From the NCBI RefSeq assembly GCF_001543325.1, contig NZ_CP013355.1, forward strand, positions 806,001-870,000: a stretch of DNA of 64,000 nucleotides, written 5' to 3'. Below, in pieces: positions 9,521 through 19,681 of the stretch. The stretch's first letter is position 1. The number at the start of each line of letters is the position of its first letter. The notes under the pieces are model-generated. The model searched no databases, was not told the DNA's origin, and worked only from the letters and a program-made list of their open reading frames with translations. The DNA is from Lutibacter profundi. GTDB lineage: Bacteria; Bacteroidota; Bacteroidia; Flavobacteriales; Flavobacteriaceae. The translations under genes and the position numbers were made by a program.

Positions 9521-10255
9521 ATGATTGGTATTATTAGCGCAATGCAAGAAGAAATTCAAGCATTACTGAACAAACTTCAAAATATTTCAACTTCAACAAA
9601 GGGAATGAGAACCTATTATACTGGCACTTTATTTGGTAAAAATGTAGTACTTGTTTTTTCTCGTTGGGGAAAAGTTGCTTCTGCCGTAACAACAACACAA
9701 TTAATTAATGATTTTAATATTCAAGAGCTTATATTCACTGGTGTTGCAGGAGCTATTAATAGCAAACTAAATATTGGAGACATCATTATTGGGAAAAAAT
9801 TATTTCAGCATGATATGAATGCGAGCCCATTATTTGAACCTTTCGAAATCCCCTTATTAGAAAGAAAATTTTTAGAAACTAAAAACCCTACAAAACTACT
9901 AAATGCTACCAATAAATTTCTAGAATCCTACACATCCTATATAAACCCTAACGAAGCTAAAAATTTCAATATAACTCGCCCTAAAGTTGTTTATGAAGAT
10001 ATTGCCAGTGGAGATCAGTTTATTTCAAGTACAGACAGCATAAAACGTTTAAACCATATTTTACCAACTGCATATTGCGTAGAAATGGAAGGAGCTGCAG
10101 TTGCACAAGTTTGCTTTGAATACAATATTCCTTTTTCTATTATTCGTGTAATTTCAGACAAAGCCAACAACAATGCAACTATAGATTTTCCTAAGTTTGC
10201 AAATTCAATAGCAAGTAACTATGCTTTAGGTATTTTAAAAAAATATTTTGACTAA
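9521..10255 (+). CDS. mtnN: 5'-methylthioadenosine/S-adenosylhomocysteine nucleosidase
   Basis: The 244-residue enzyme cleaves MTA and SAH to adenine and a thioribose or ribosyl-homocysteine, recycling products of SAM chemistry. It shows the family start MIGIISAMQEEI, the GVAGAINSKLNIGDI motif, the purine-binding VEMEGAAVAQVC and the catalytic aspartate in RVISDKANNNA. It is slightly longer than the E. coli enzyme (about 232 residues) through an insertion around residues 100-145. It sits 10 bp after the LolD-like gene, so the two are probably cotranscribed. Confidence 0.93.
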   Translation: MIGIISAMQEEIQALLNKLQNISTSTKGMRTYYTGTLFGKNVVLVFSRWGKVASAVTTTQLINDFNIQELIFTGVAGAINSKLNIGDIIIGKKLFQHDMNASPLFEPFEIPLLERKFLETKNPTKLLNATNKFLESYTSYINPNEAKNFNITRPKVVYEDIASGDQFISSTDSIKRLNHILPTAYCVEMEGAAVAQVCFEYNIPFSIIRVISDKANNNATIDFPKFANSIASNYALGILKKYFD

Positions 10256-10284
10256 TTTTTTACAACTAGTTATCCATATTTTTA

Positions 10285-10292
10285 TATCTTTG
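10285..10292 (+). promoter_or_regulatory. -7 box for the BatA-domain gene
   Basis: TATCTTTG matches TAnnTTTG, 19 bp before the ATG at 10311. Confidence 0.5.
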
Positions 10293-10310
10293 AAAAATCC
10301 TTTTTGAACA

Positions 10311-12269
10311 ATGCATTTTAAGCATCCAGAAATTTTATATGCACTTCTGCTACTTATCATCCCGATAATTGTTCACTTATTTCAATTACAACGTTTTGTT
10401 AAAGTCCCTTTTACCAATGTTCAATTTTTAAAAAATATAGAACAACAAACTCGTAAAAGTACAAAGCTAAAAAAATGGTTAATTTTAATTACAAGATTAC
10501 TCTTATTAACATCCTTAATCATCGCTTTTGCACAGCCCTATTTTTCAAATTTTTCAACACAAACAAAATTTAACACTACCATTTATTTAGATAATTCTTT
10601 TAGTATGCAGGCTAAGGGAAGTGAAGGGGAGTTATTAAGAAGTATTTCGCAAAAAATTATAAAAGAAAATACACCGCTAAACAATACTATTTCACTAATA
10701 ACTAACGATGCTATTTTTAAAAATTTAGATGTAAAAAGTTTAAAAAACAAACTTATTTCTCTTAAATATTCAAGTACTAAATTAGATTTAAACACTGTTT
10801 TACTAAAAATAAACACCTTAAACAAACACCTAATAAACACTTTAAATAAATCACTACTAATATCTGATTTTCAACGTGCTAATTTTAAAAATAAATCAAG
10901 CTTTACAAATGTAAACTCGCCTTTATCTCTTTTAAAACTTACTCCTAAAAAAAATATAAATGTTTTTATAGATAGTATTACCGTAACAAAAAATAATTTA
11001 AACGAAATAACCATTAAAGTACTAATTAAAAGCACCTCAAATAATACCTCTGCAATTCCTATTTCACTCTTTAACAATACAAAATTAATTGGTAAAACAA
11101 CTGCACAATTTAAAAATTCAACAGTTACAACTGTTAAATTTACCATTCCAGATTCACTAGATTTTAATGGAAAACTTTCACTAGTAGATTCTTCGTTGAA
11201 ATTTGACAACGACTTTTATTTCTCGATTTCAAAACCTGAGAAAACAAATGTACTTTCTATTGGAAATTCATCAGAGTTTTTAGACAGGATTTATACAGAG
11301 AAGGAGTTTAACTATACTTCTGTACAACTTCAAAAATTAAACTATAATGATATACAAAATCAACATTTAATTATTCTGAATGAAATTGCTGTTATTCCCC
11401 CAGAATTGACACAAAGTTTACAGAGTTTCTCTAAAGATGGTGGTATTTTGGTTATTATACCTTCAAAAAATAGCAATCTTAATTCGTATAATAACATATT
11501 TAAAACGTTAGATATAGGTATTATAACCCAAAAAATTGAAAATGAACAAAAAATAACAACAATCAATTATGAGCATCCATTAATAAAAGATGTTTTTGAA
11601 AAAAGAGTTTCTAATTTTCAATATCCCAAAACAATAATTTACTATAAAGCCTATTTAAAAAATAGTTCTTCTGTTCTAAAATTAGCTAATAATACATCCT
11701 TTATTTCATCAAAAAAGAATAAAGAAGGTATAATTTACTGGATTTCTTCACCTCTAAATAGCAACATATCAAACTTTTTACAATCGCCTTTAATTGTACC
11801 CATTTTTTATAATTTTGCGGCAAAAAATCTAAAAATTAACCAGCCATATTATACAATAGCTTCAGAAAATAGCATTGATATAAAAACTACCATTGGGAAA
11901 GATGCTATTTTAAAAATTGAAAATAAAACTCAGAAATTCATTCCTTTACAAACTATTTCACAAAATAAGGTAACTCTTAAAATTCAAGGCTTACATTTAC
12001 AAAGTGGGTTTTACCAAGTTAAAAATAACGATAAACTTATCAAAACAATTGCTTTTAATTACAATAGAGATGAGAGTAATTTAACCTACATTGACTTAAA
12101 AAGTTTAACAATTAACAATAAAAATATAGCTATTATAAAATCTATCGACGATTTTTTTAATGAAATAAATAATCAGGAACAAATCAATTGGCTTTTTAAA
12201 TGGTTTTTAGTATTTTCTATACTATTTTTGTTAATTGAAATGCTTATACTAAAATATTTCAACAAATGA
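10311..12269 (+). CDS. BatA/vWA-type membrane protein
   Basis: The 652-residue protein begins with the BatA N-terminal region (MHFKHPEILYALLLLIIPII; two membrane helices at about 5-25 and 58-75) followed by a von Willebrand A-like domain with a MIDAS-type DNSFSM motif near residue 95. A large extracytoplasmic middle follows, and a C-terminal membrane helix (WLFKWFLVFSILFLLIEM). Such proteins are common in Bacteroidota, and their relatives in Bat operons relate to aerotolerance, but this single gene lies apart from the MoxR cluster at 16 kb. The stop overlaps the next start by 4 bp, so it is translationally coupled to the dihydroorotase-like gene. Confidence 0.85.
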   Translation: MHFKHPEILYALLLLIIPIIVHLFQLQRFVKVPFTNVQFLKNIEQQTRKSTKLKKWLILITRLLLLTSLIIAFAQPYFSNFSTQTKFNTTIYLDNSFSMQAKGSEGELLRSISQKIIKENTPLNNTISLITNDAIFKNLDVKSLKNKLISLKYSSTKLDLNTVLLKINTLNKHLINTLNKSLLISDFQRANFKNKSSFTNVNSPLSLLKLTPKKNINVFIDSITVTKNNLNEITIKVLIKSTSNNTSAIPISLFNNTKLIGKTTAQFKNSTVTTVKFTIPDSLDFNGKLSLVDSSLKFDNDFYFSISKPEKTNVLSIGNSSEFLDRIYTEKEFNYTSVQLQKLNYNDIQNQHLIILNEIAVIPPELTQSLQSFSKDGGILVIIPSKNSNLNSYNNIFKTLDIGIITQKIENEQKITTINYEHPLIKDVFEKRVSNFQYPKTIIYYKAYLKNSSSVLKLANNTSFISSKKNKEGIIYWISSPLNSNISNFLQSPLIVPIFYNFAAKNLKINQPYYTIASENSIDIKTTIGKDAILKIENKTQKFIPLQTISQNKVTLKIQGLHLQSGFYQVKNNDKLIKTIAFNYNRDESNLTYIDLKSLTINNKNIAIIKSIDDFFNEINNQEQINWLFKWFLVFSILFLLIEMLILKYFNK

Positions 12270-13519
12270 ATTTACTCTTAAAATTTGCGATAATTATTGA
12301 CAATACAAGTCCATTCCATCTCCAAAAAAAAGATATTTTAATTAAAAATGGCATTATTACTAAAATTGCAAATTCAATAAAAAATACCGATAATTACAAA
12401 GAAATTAAATTAAACAATCTTCATATTTCTCAAGGTTGGTTTGATACAAGCGTATGTTTTGGAGAGCCCGGTTTTGAAGAGCGCGAAACTATTGAAAACG
12501 GATTAAAAACCGCTGCAAAAAGTGGATTCACAGCTGTTGCAGTAAATCCAAATACAAATCCGGTAGCTGACACAAAATCTACTATTGAATTTCTAAAAAA
12601 CAAAGCTATTTCTGCCGCTACAGAACTATATCCTATTGGGAATTTAACAAAAAATGCACAAGGGGAAAATCTTGCTGAGTTATTTGATATGCAAAATTCT
12701 GGTGCTATTGCTTTTGGAGATTATAACAAATCTATTTCCAATGCTAATTTGATGAAAATAAGCTTGCAATACGCCCAAAATTTTAATGGCCTTATTATCA
12801 GTTTTCCACAAGATAATGCTATTGCTGGTGATGGATTGGTTAATGAAGAGGTAAATAGCACAAAATTAGGTTTAAAGGGAAATCCTACTTTGGCTGAGGA
12901 ATTACAAATTGTTCGCGATTTGTTTATTTTAGAATATACCGGGGGAAAGCTACATATCCCTACAATTTCTACAAAAAAATCTGTTCAATTAATTAAAGAA
13001 GCAAAAAAGAAAGGCTTAAATGTAACTTGTAGCGTATCTGCACATCACTTAACATTAACTGATAACGAATTAATAAAATTTGATTCAAACACTAAAGTGC
13101 TACCTCCTTTGAGAACGTCAAAAGACACAAAAGCATTAATTAAAGGAATAAATGATGGAACTATAGATATTATAACCAGTGACCATAACCCTATTGATAT
13201 TGAACATAAAAAAGTAGAATATGAAAATGCTAAGTTTGGAACTATTGGTTTAGAAAGTTTATTTGGAGCTTTAAATAAAGTAGTAGCATTAGAAACATTA
13301 ATTAACTGCTTAACAACAAAACCTAGAAACACATTTAATATTGAAAATAATACAATTAGAGAAGGTACTAAAGCCAATTTAACACTGTTTAACCCTAATT
13401 TTGAATATACATTTACTGCAAATAATATATTTTCTACTTCTAAAAATGCTATCTTTTTAAATAAAAAAATGAATGGGAAAGTGTATGGAATTTTCTCAAA
13501 AAATAAATTAATACTATAA
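12266..13519 (+). CDS. Dihydroorotase-like amidohydrolase lacking the HxH motif
   Basis: This 417-residue protein aligns along its length with type I dihydroorotase of pyrimidine synthesis: GFTAVAVNPNTNPVADTKS, YPIGNLTKNAQGENLAEL, VSAHHLTLTD and TSDHNPIDIEHK are recognisable. The metal-binding HxH of strand 1 is replaced: where active enzymes read DxHxH this reads D60-T-S62-V-C64. Known dihydroorotase homologues that lost HxH (for example PyrC' of Pseudomonas) are non-catalytic partners of aspartate transcarbamoylase. Whether this lineage's version is active is unknown. It overlaps the BatA-type gene by 4 bp. Confidence 0.8.
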   Translation: MNLLLKFAIIIDNTSPFHLQKKDILIKNGIITKIANSIKNTDNYKEIKLNNLHISQGWFDTSVCFGEPGFEERETIENGLKTAAKSGFTAVAVNPNTNPVADTKSTIEFLKNKAISAATELYPIGNLTKNAQGENLAELFDMQNSGAIAFGDYNKSISNANLMKISLQYAQNFNGLIISFPQDNAIAGDGLVNEEVNSTKLGLKGNPTLAEELQIVRDLFILEYTGGKLHIPTISTKKSVQLIKEAKKKGLNVTCSVSAHHLTLTDNELIKFDSNTKVLPPLRTSKDTKALIKGINDGTIDIITSDHNPIDIEHKKVEYENAKFGTIGLESLFGALNKVVALETLINCLTTKPRNTFNIENNTIREGTKANLTLFNPNFEYTFTANNIFSTSKNAIFLNKKMNGKVYGIFSKNKLIL

Positions 13520-13563
13520 ATTTATTTATATTTACAAACAACTTAAACTTTAATTCTTAATAA

Positions 13564-13893
13564 ATGGAAAATCAAACAGTAAACGAAGGAAAAACAACTG
13601 CTATTATTAGTTATATCACTTGGATTGGAACATTAATTGCTTTTATTATGAATACTAATAAGAAAAACTCATTTGCATCTTTTCATATTCGGCAAATGAT
13701 AGGTTTATCTCTTTTTTCTTTGGCAAACTCATTTGTTATTGGGCAATTTGCTGGTTACTGGGTGACAGGTGCTATAGGTATGGGGCTTTTTGTTCTTTGG
13801 ATTATAGGTTTTATTGGAGCCATTCAAGGTGAAGAAAAAAGAGTACCTTTAATTGGCGATTTATTTCAAGACTGGTTTAAAGGAATTGCTTAA
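13564..13893 (+). CDS. DUF4870/Tic20-like small membrane protein
   Basis: The 109-residue product has three hydrophobic segments (about residues 14-30, 45-68, 70-90) and the pattern ISYITWIGTLIAFIMN, FHIRQMIGLSLFSLAN and GEEKRVPLIGDLFQDWF, which is typical of the DUF4870/Tic20-like family. No molecular function is established. The gene ends at a strong terminator at 13916. Confidence 0.78.
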   Translation: MENQTVNEGKTTAIISYITWIGTLIAFIMNTNKKNSFASFHIRQMIGLSLFSLANSFVIGQFAGYWVTGAIGMGLFVLWIIGFIGAIQGEEKRVPLIGDLFQDWFKGIA

Positions 13894-13915
13894 AAATATT
13901 TAAAATATTACTTTT

Positions 13916-13945
13916 GAAGTCGCGTTTAAAAACGCGGCTTTTTTA
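13916..13945 (+). terminator. Terminator after the DUF4870-like gene
   Basis: GTCGCGTT (919-926) and AACGCGGC (931-938) form a stem followed by TTTTTTA. It lies inside the upstream extension of the next ORF and so argues for the later start of the esterase. Confidence 0.85.
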
Positions 13946-13955
13946 TGTTATAATT

Positions 13956-14609
13956 ATGGAAGAATTATCCCTAAAATATATTGTTAGAGAACCAAATCAT
14001 CAAACTGAGAAAACATCGCTATTAATTTTATTACACGGTTATGGCAGTAACGAAGAAGACTTATTCTCTTTTGCAACTGAACTACCTGAAAACCTCTTAA
14101 TTGTTAGTGCAAGAGCACCACAAAGTTTAGGTTTTGGAAGTTACGCCTGGTACACCATAAATTTCACAGCAGACCAAGGAAAATTTTCTGATATTCCAGA
14201 AGCTATTGAAGCTAAAGAAAAGATAGCAACTTTTATTGATGAAATTCAAGAAAAATATCATATTTCTCCCAATAAAACCTTTTTATTAGGTTTTAGCCAA
14301 GGAACAATTTTAAGTTATGCCGTGGCTTTAAATTACCCACAAAAAGTTCAAAAAATAATAGCTTTAAGCGGTTATATAAATCCTGAGTTACTTCCAAAAG
14401 ATACAAATAGTAAAGATTATTCAAATTTAGATTTTTTTATTTCTCATGGAAACGTAGACCAAGTAATTCCTGTTGAATGGGCTAAAAAAGCTCCTGAGTT
14501 TTTAAATACTTTAAATATTAAAAATAGGTACAAAGAATACCCTGTTGGACACGGTGTTGCACCTCAAAATTTTATTGACTTTAAAAAATGGATTGAAGAA
14601 AGGTTATAA
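13956..14609 (+). CDS. Alpha/beta hydrolase, carboxylesterase/phospholipase family
   Basis: From ATG 13956 the product has 217 residues. It shows the oxyanion strand LLILLHGYGSNEED, the nucleophile elbow GFSQGT (serine near residue 114), an aspartate in SHGNVDQVIPVEWA and the catalytic histidine in YPVGHGVAPQNF, so the triad is complete. The family (YpfH/esterase type) hydrolyses short acyl esters or lysophospholipids. I reject the longer reading from 13914 because it would run through the terminator hairpin of the preceding gene. Confidence 0.9.
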   Translation: MEELSLKYIVREPNHQTEKTSLLILLHGYGSNEEDLFSFATELPENLLIVSARAPQSLGFGSYAWYTINFTADQGKFSDIPEAIEAKEKIATFIDEIQEKYHISPNKTFLLGFSQGTILSYAVALNYPQKVQKIIALSGYINPELLPKDTNSKDYSNLDFFISHGNVDQVIPVEWAKKAPEFLNTLNIKNRYKEYPVGHGVAPQNFIDFKKWIEERL

Positions 14610-14674
14610 AAACAACTTTTACTACTTATTATTTAATTTATTTTCAATAACATTGTATCTTAAACTTTTATAGT

Positions 14675-15418
14675 ATGGAAATATTAGGCATTGATATAGG
14701 TGGCACCGGAATTAAGGCGGCTATTGTTGATGTAACAACAGGTAATTTAACAACAGAAAGGCATAGGATAGCAACACCAAACCCTGCAACTCCAGAAGCA
14801 GTTGCAACTACTGTACTGGCATTGGTAAACTATTTTAAATGGAACGGATTGGTGGGGTGCGGTTTTCCTACACCGTTACAACACGGAAAATGTTTATCAG
14901 GAGGAAATTTACACCCTTCTTGGAAAGGAGTTCAAGTAGATGAACTTTTTAAAGCAAAAACTGATAATGAATTCTATATTGCAAATGATGCAGATGCGGC
15001 TGGACTCGCAGAAATTAACTTTGGAGCAGGTAAAAATGTTCATGGAACTGTTGTAATGATAACTTTAGGAACCGGTATAGGTTCAGGGCTTTTTTTAAAT
15101 GGTAAACTAATCCCAAATACTGAATTTGGACATATACTGTATAAAAATGGTGAGATTTTTGAAAAATACGCTTCAGATTCTGCTAGAAAAAGAGACAATT
15201 TAAGCAGAAAAGAATGGGGAAAGAGACTTCGTAAATACTTCGAACACATTTATTTACTACTATCTCCCGATTTAATTATTGTGGGCGGAGGAGCAAGTAA
15301 AAAGTTTGATAAAATTGAAAGTCAAATTGAAATTGACGTACCTATCGTTCCTGCTAAAGCTGAGAATGAAGCTGGCATTATTGGTGCTGCAATGGCGGCT
15401 AAATTTCATATCAAATAA
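14675..15418 (+). CDS. ppgK: Polyphosphate glucokinase (ROK family)
   Basis: This 247-residue ROK kinase has the phosphate-binding loop [16 protein letters not shown] at its N-terminus, the catalytic aspartate in [11 protein letters not shown] and the GTGIGSGLF motif. Sequence pieces such as [24 protein letters not shown] fit PpgK, which phosphorylates glucose using polyphosphate or ATP. It lacks the zinc-binding ROK Cys cluster, as PpgK does. The last 8 bp overlap the convergent DUF58 gene. Confidence 0.9.
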   Translation: MEILGIDIGGTGIKAAIVDVTTGNLTTERHRIATPNPATPEAVATTVLALVNYFKWNGLVGCGFPTPLQHGKCLSGGNLHPSWKGVQVDELFKAKTDNEFYIANDADAAGLAEINFGAGKNVHGTVVMITLGTGIGSGLFLNGKLIPNTEFGHILYKNGEIFEKYASDSARKRDNLSRKEWGKRLRKYFEHIYLLLSPDLIIVGGGASKKFDKIESQIEIDVPIVPAKAENEAGIIGAAMAAKFHIK

Positions 15419-16742
15419 AACCTTTAGCCTTCAATTCTAAGTATTTATTAATCACATTTACTGTAAGGTTTTGAGGCTTAGTTAGGATACCATAAATACC
15501 TTTACTTTCAAGCTCCTTAACTATTAGCTTTTTTTCATAAGCAAATTTTTCTGCAATTGTTTTGTGATAAATTGTTTGCAAATCTTCTGCATTCTCATTT
15601 ATCAAACTATCCAACGCTGTATTTTCAAAAAACACAACTACCAATAGATGGTGTTTGGCTATTGCTTTTAAAAAAGGTATTTGACGTTTTAATGACGAAA
15701 TATGCTCAAAGTTTGTATATAAAATTAGCAAACTTCTTTGCGTAATTTTACGTTTTATAAGTGCGTATAAATAGCCAAAATCTGAATCGGTGTATTTAGT
15801 GTTAATGTTGTATAAGGCTTCGTTAATAGTGTTTAAATGCGTTTTTTTATTACTTGCCGCAACAATAGCATCTACTCTTTTCCCAAAAGTTAACAAACCC
15901 GCTTTATCATTTTTTCGAAGTGCTATATTTGAAAATGCCAATGTTGCATTGATTGCATAATCAATTAATTTTAGCTCTTCAAAGGGCATTTTCATAACCC
16001 TTCCTAAATCAATAATAGAATAAATGGGTTGTGATTTTTCATCTTGATATTGGTTAACCATTAACTGCGACCGTTTTGCAGTTGCCTTCCAGTTAATTGT
16101 TCTAACATCATCTCCTGTAATATAATTTTTAATTTGCTCAAACTCTAAGGTATGCCCTATTCGTCTAATCTTTTTCAACCCAAATTCAGTTAAATGATTG
16201 CTCATTGCTAAAAATTCATATTTTTTCATTTGAATATACGAAGGGTATACTGCAACCATCTCATTATCCTGAAACATATATCGCCTAGAAACTATTCTAA
16301 AAACAGTAGAAATATAGACATTTAGTTTCCCAAAATAATATGCACCTCGTTCAACAGGCCTTACGGTATACTCAAACTCCCAAACACCTTTAGGATTTAT
16401 AAATGCTTTCTCTTCTAAATCTCTTTTTTGAAATTGAAATGGAAGTTCATCTATAACACTAGCTTCAATTCTAAATTTATAGTTATTTTGTATTGTAATA
16501 GGAATTGGATTTTCATCAGAGTTTGAAAATTTTTCAGTTAAAATTCTTCGAGCCTCAACACCTTTATTAACCTTAAAAAGTACATAAATATCAATTGTAA
16601 AAAAGGCAATTAAAACAACAACCAACAACCATGCAACTTGGTACAAAATTGAAAACCAAAACGACACTAGAAATGTAATAGCTATTACAGCTACATAAAT
16701 AAAAAAACGATTGTGAATATATAAGTTTCTAATTAAATTCAA
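15411..16742 (-). CDS. DUF58 domain protein of the MoxR cluster
   Basis: The 443-residue protein has two N-terminal membrane helices (about residues 13-50) and a C-terminal DUF58/vWA-like region with the hallmark [20 protein letters not shown] (about 215-235) followed by [13 protein letters not shown]58 proteins pair with MoxR AAA ATPases, probably as chaperone-like assembly systems at the membrane; the client is unknown. It is the last gene of a six-gene minus-strand operon and starts 18 bp after the MoxR stop. Confidence 0.9.
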   Translation of the reverse strand: MNLIRNLYIHNRFFIYVAVIAITFLVSFWFSILYQVAWLLVVVLIAFFTIDIYVLFKVNKGVEARRILTEKFSNSDENPIPITIQNNYKFRIEASVIDELPFQFQKRDLEEKAFINPKGVWEFEYTVRPVERGAYYFGKLNVYISTVFRIVSRRYMFQDNEMVAVYPSYIQMKKYEFLAMSNHLTEFGLKKIRRIGHTLEFEQIKNYITGDDVRTINWKATAKRSQLMVNQYQDEKSQPIYSIIDLGRVMKMPFEELKLIDYAINATLAFSNIALRKNDKAGLLTFGKRVDAIVAASNKKTHLNTINEALYNINTKYTDSDFGYLYALIKRKITQRSLLILYTNFEHISSLKRQIPFLKAIAKHHLLVVVFFENTALDSLINENAEDLQTIYHKTIAEKFAYEKKLIVKELESKGIYGILTKPQNLTVNVINKYLELKAKGFI

Positions 16743-16760
16743 TGTGCTATTTTTTAAATA

Positions 16761-17744
16761 TTATCTAGGTACCTCAACAGATTGCACAATCATATCAATC
16801 ACCTTATCAGCAGTCATACCTTCCATTTCACGCTCGGGAGTTACAATTATTCTATGACGTAAAATAGGTGAAACAACTTTTTTAATATCTTCAGGAATTA
16901 CAAAATCTCTCCCATTTATTGCTGCAAATGCCTTTGACGCATTTAATACTGCAATGCTTGCTCTTGGCGAACCGCCGAGGTATAAATGTGGATGATTTCT
17001 TGTTTTTGTAATTAATTGAGCTATATATTTCATTATTTTTTCTTCAACCAAAACTTCAAAAATCTTACTTTTATACTCTAATAAATCTGTTTCTGATAGT
17101 AATGCCGAAATCAATGTTTGAGGTAATATTCCTTTTCTATCCTGATGCGTTTTAAGAATCATAATTTCTTCTTCTAAATTTGGGTAGCCAACATCTATTT
17201 TAAACAAAAACCGATCTAATTGTGCTTCAGGTAAAGCATAAGTTCCTTCATGTTCTATTGGGTTCTGAGTTGCCAAAACCATAAATGGAGGTTTCATTTT
17301 ATAGGTATTTCCATCTATTGAAATTTGTCTTTCTTCCATAACCTCAAACAAGGCAGCTTGTGTTTTAGCTGGTGCTCTATTAATTTCATCTATTAAAACT
17401 AGGTTTGAAAATATAGGGCCCTCTTTAAATTCAAATTCAGTAGTCTTCATATTTAAAATTGAAGTTCCTAACACGTCACTAGGCATTAAATCTGGTGTAA
17501 ATTGAAGTCTGCTAAAACCTGTATCTATTGTTTTTGCCAGTAATTTGGCAGTAATGGTTTTAGCAACACCTGGTACACCTTCAATTAATACGTGACCATC
17601 AGCTAATAAAGCAACTATAAGTAGTTCTATAAAATTTTCTTGTCCTACAATAATTTTACCCAATTCTTCTTTAATTTGAATTACGGTATTTTTTAGCTTT
17701 TCCAAATCAACTCTACTGTCAAAATTCAAATCGTTATTTTCCAT
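16761..17744 (-). CDS. MoxR-family AAA+ ATPase
   Basis: From ATG 17744 the product has 327 residues. Motifs are Walker A GVPGVAKT (about 65), Walker B LVLIDEINRAPAKTQ, the MoxR sensor region ATQNPIEHEGTYALPEAQLD and the arginine-rich lid GGSPRASIAVLNASK. MoxR ATPases act with DUF58 and vWA proteins as chaperones in metal-cofactor insertion or envelope protein maturation. An in-frame start at 17771 exists, but 17744 gives the family N-terminus and reduces overlap with the DUF4350 gene to 11 bp. Confidence 0.93.
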   Translation of the reverse strand: MENNDLNFDSRVDLEKLKNTVIQIKEELGKIIVGQENFIELLIVALLADGHVLIEGVPGVAKTITAKLLAKTIDTGFSRLQFTPDLMPSDVLGTSILNMKTTEFEFKEGPIFSNLVLIDEINRAPAKTQAALFEVMEERQISIDGNTYKMKPPFMVLATQNPIEHEGTYALPEAQLDRFLFKIDVGYPNLEEEIMILKTHQDRKGILPQTLISALLSETDLLEYKSKIFEVLVEEKIMKYIAQLITKTRNHPHLYLGGSPRASIAVLNASKAFAAINGRDFVIPEDIKKVVSPILRHRIIVTPEREMEGMTADKVIDMIVQSVEVPR

Positions 17745-18936
17745 ATTGAATTGTTTTTTTAAATTTTTCAATCATTTTATTTAGTTTCACAAGTTCATCA
17801 CTTGTTATTTGATTTTTTAAATGAATTTGTTCGCAAAACTGAAACAATTTAGCTACACTTTCGTATGAATTTCCACTACGTGATGCCACATATTTATAAA
17901 AAGTAGTATCAATGATTGTGGTTGGTATGTGCAATTTAGTTCTAATAAACTCTAATAAATAACTTATTTTATGTTCTGCTATATTTTTATGCTCTTGCTT
18001 TTCAAAATACATATTAGCAATTGTTCTTGTAAAGGCAATAGTTTGATTTTTTAGAGGTAATATTATTGGAATACTTCGTTGTTTACGTTTCCCTTCAAAA
18101 ATTATAAAAAATAAGATTCCTATCAATGTTGTATAGTATGCCCATTTTAAATATTTTGAGTTTAACAAATAATAAATGGGTGATGTTATTTTAGTTTTAC
18201 CTGTTTTGTAATACGCATCCCATAAAATGGGTAAATCTTCTCTTAAATATGATAAAACATTGGCTGCATGTTGCTGGTTAGGAGATTTTAAAATATTATA
18301 ATTTGTAAAAACCTCAGGAAAGGTATGAAAATAAAAATGCCCTTTGCCATAAGAAAATTTCACAAAGTTAACGCCTTCTTCTGTACGTTCACCTTTAGCG
18401 TTTACATAACCCGAAATACCTAATACAGTAGTGTTTAAAGTATCTATTTTTGTGAATACGTGATTTACAAAAGGTTTATCAAATGTATATTCTTTACCCT
18501 TAAAAATTTTATTTTTAAATTTGAAAATTACTTTTTCATCTAAGTTTTTACTTACTAAACGCTCAGTCTTAAAATTTAAGGTGTCAATTTGAATGCCATG
18601 TGTAGAAATAAAAACATCATTTCCTCTTTCAACAAATTTTAACAAACGTAAAAACTCAGAATCACCAAAATTTAGTGCTTCATCTACAAAAAAGTAAGTT
18701 CCCACACGTGTTGAATCTTCTAAATAAATATAAGGAGGTGTGTGTACCTCTTCTATTTTATTTGGAAATAAATTAGGCATTTCCTTACGTAAAACAAATG
18801 TTCCGTAAGGAATTTTATGCTTCGAAACATAACTTGGAAACCAATTAACAGGCTTCTTTTCAGTGCTTTTAAGGTAAATAAACCCAAATATTAAGACTAA
18901 AAAGGCTCCAATATATATTTTAGTTTGCTTGTCCAA
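17734..18936 (-). CDS. DUF4350 membrane protein of the MoxR cluster
   Basis: The 400-residue product has one N-terminal membrane helix (about 6-22), a GATase-like extracytoplasmic domain (about 40-230; YFFVDEALNFGDSEFLRLL, GKGHFYFHTFPEVFTNY) and a second helix (about 262-282, YYTTLIGILFFIIFEGKRK). This is the DUF4350 layout, regularly found next to MoxR and DUF4129. No biochemical role is known. It overlaps the MoxR gene and lies one base from the DUF4129 gene, indicating translational coupling. Confidence 0.85.
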   Translation of the reverse strand: MDKQTKIYIGAFLVLIFGFIYLKSTEKKPVNWFPSYVSKHKIPYGTFVLRKEMPNLFPNKIEEVHTPPYIYLEDSTRVGTYFFVDEALNFGDSEFLRLLKFVERGNDVFISTHGIQIDTLNFKTERLVSKNLDEKVIFKFKNKIFKGKEYTFDKPFVNHVFTKIDTLNTTVLGISGYVNAKGERTEEGVNFVKFSYGKGHFYFHTFPEVFTNYNILKSPNQQHAANVLSYLREDLPILWDAYYKTGKTKITSPIYYLLNSKYLKWAYYTTLIGILFFIIFEGKRKQRSIPIILPLKNQTIAFTRTIANMYFEKQEHKNIAEHKISYLLEFIRTKLHIPTTIIDTTFYKYVASRSGNSYESVAKLFQFCEQIHLKNQITSDELVKLNKMIEKFKKTIQYGK

Positions 18937-18937
18937 T

Positions 18938-19678
18938 TTATTTTTTATGAATTAAATTATTTGCTTCAATAAAATCTTGTTCAACACGGGCAAATTCAGT
19001 CTCATTTATTACAAAATTTCCATACCATACAAAATCGTATAATCTTGTTAAATTGACGAATGAGTGTTGAATATTCTTTTGTGATATTTCTTTTATATAA
19101 TCTTCATTCGTCTTTTGCTGTTCCCAAATAATAAGTTCATTATTTTCTAGTTGTTTTAATACATTTAGATAATAATACCTAACAGCCAATCTGTAATTTT
19201 TTTGTTGAATTGCTTGTTGAATTAGTTTTGAAATATCTTTAATTTTAATTAACTCTTCTTCTTCAGTAATTGAAACAACAGGGTTATTTTTTGAAGTTAA
19301 GCTCGATGATTTTAAATTTACTTTTAAGAAAAATTTCAGCAAAAGAAATAGTACAATACCCAGAATAATATATGGCAGCGCTGAAAGAATTGAGGCAAAA
19401 AGACCTTTAGCGTACTTAACTCCAAAAATCCATTCCAAAAAGCGAAATAGTTGACGACCAAGCCAATTAAACACACGTTCAAGAAATGTAGGTTCTTTAT
19501 TTACATTTTCTTCTTCATAATTAAAATCCTTATCTGTCTTATATTCTTCTAATTTTTTAGAGTCAAATTTCTTTTTAACAATACTACTACTTCTATCATT
19601 TTTAACAATAAGTGAATCTGTTTGAGCAAAAATACCAACCGAAAATAGGATAAAAAAAAGAAATAGGATTCTGCTCAT
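18938..19678 (-). CDS. DUF4129 membrane protein of the MoxR cluster
   Basis: The 246-residue protein has a signal peptide (MSRILFLFFILFSVGIFAQ), a charged segment, one membrane helix (about residues 93-118, ILSALPYIILGIVLFLLL) and a C-terminal cytoplasmic DUF4129-type helical domain with YRLAVRYYYLNVLKQLE and LTRLYDFVWYGNF. It sits in the MoxR-DUF58 operon between DUF4350 and a multi-membrane-span protein. Function is unknown; the cluster suggests a shared envelope complex. Confidence 0.85.
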   Translation of the reverse strand: MSRILFLFFILFSVGIFAQTDSLIVKNDRSSSIVKKKFDSKKLEEYKTDKDFNYEEENVNKEPTFLERVFNWLGRQLFRFLEWIFGVKYAKGLFASILSALPYIILGIVLFLLLKFFLKVNLKSSSLTSKNNPVVSITEEEELIKIKDISKLIQQAIQQKNYRLAVRYYYLNVLKQLENNELIIWEQQKTNEDYIKEISQKNIQHSFVNLTRLYDFVWYGNFVINETEFARVEQDFIEANNLIHKK

Positions 19679-19681
19679 AAA

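Noticed and set aside
13914-13955. Longer N-terminus of the esterase
   Set aside because: It would be encoded by the terminator hairpin of the preceding gene.
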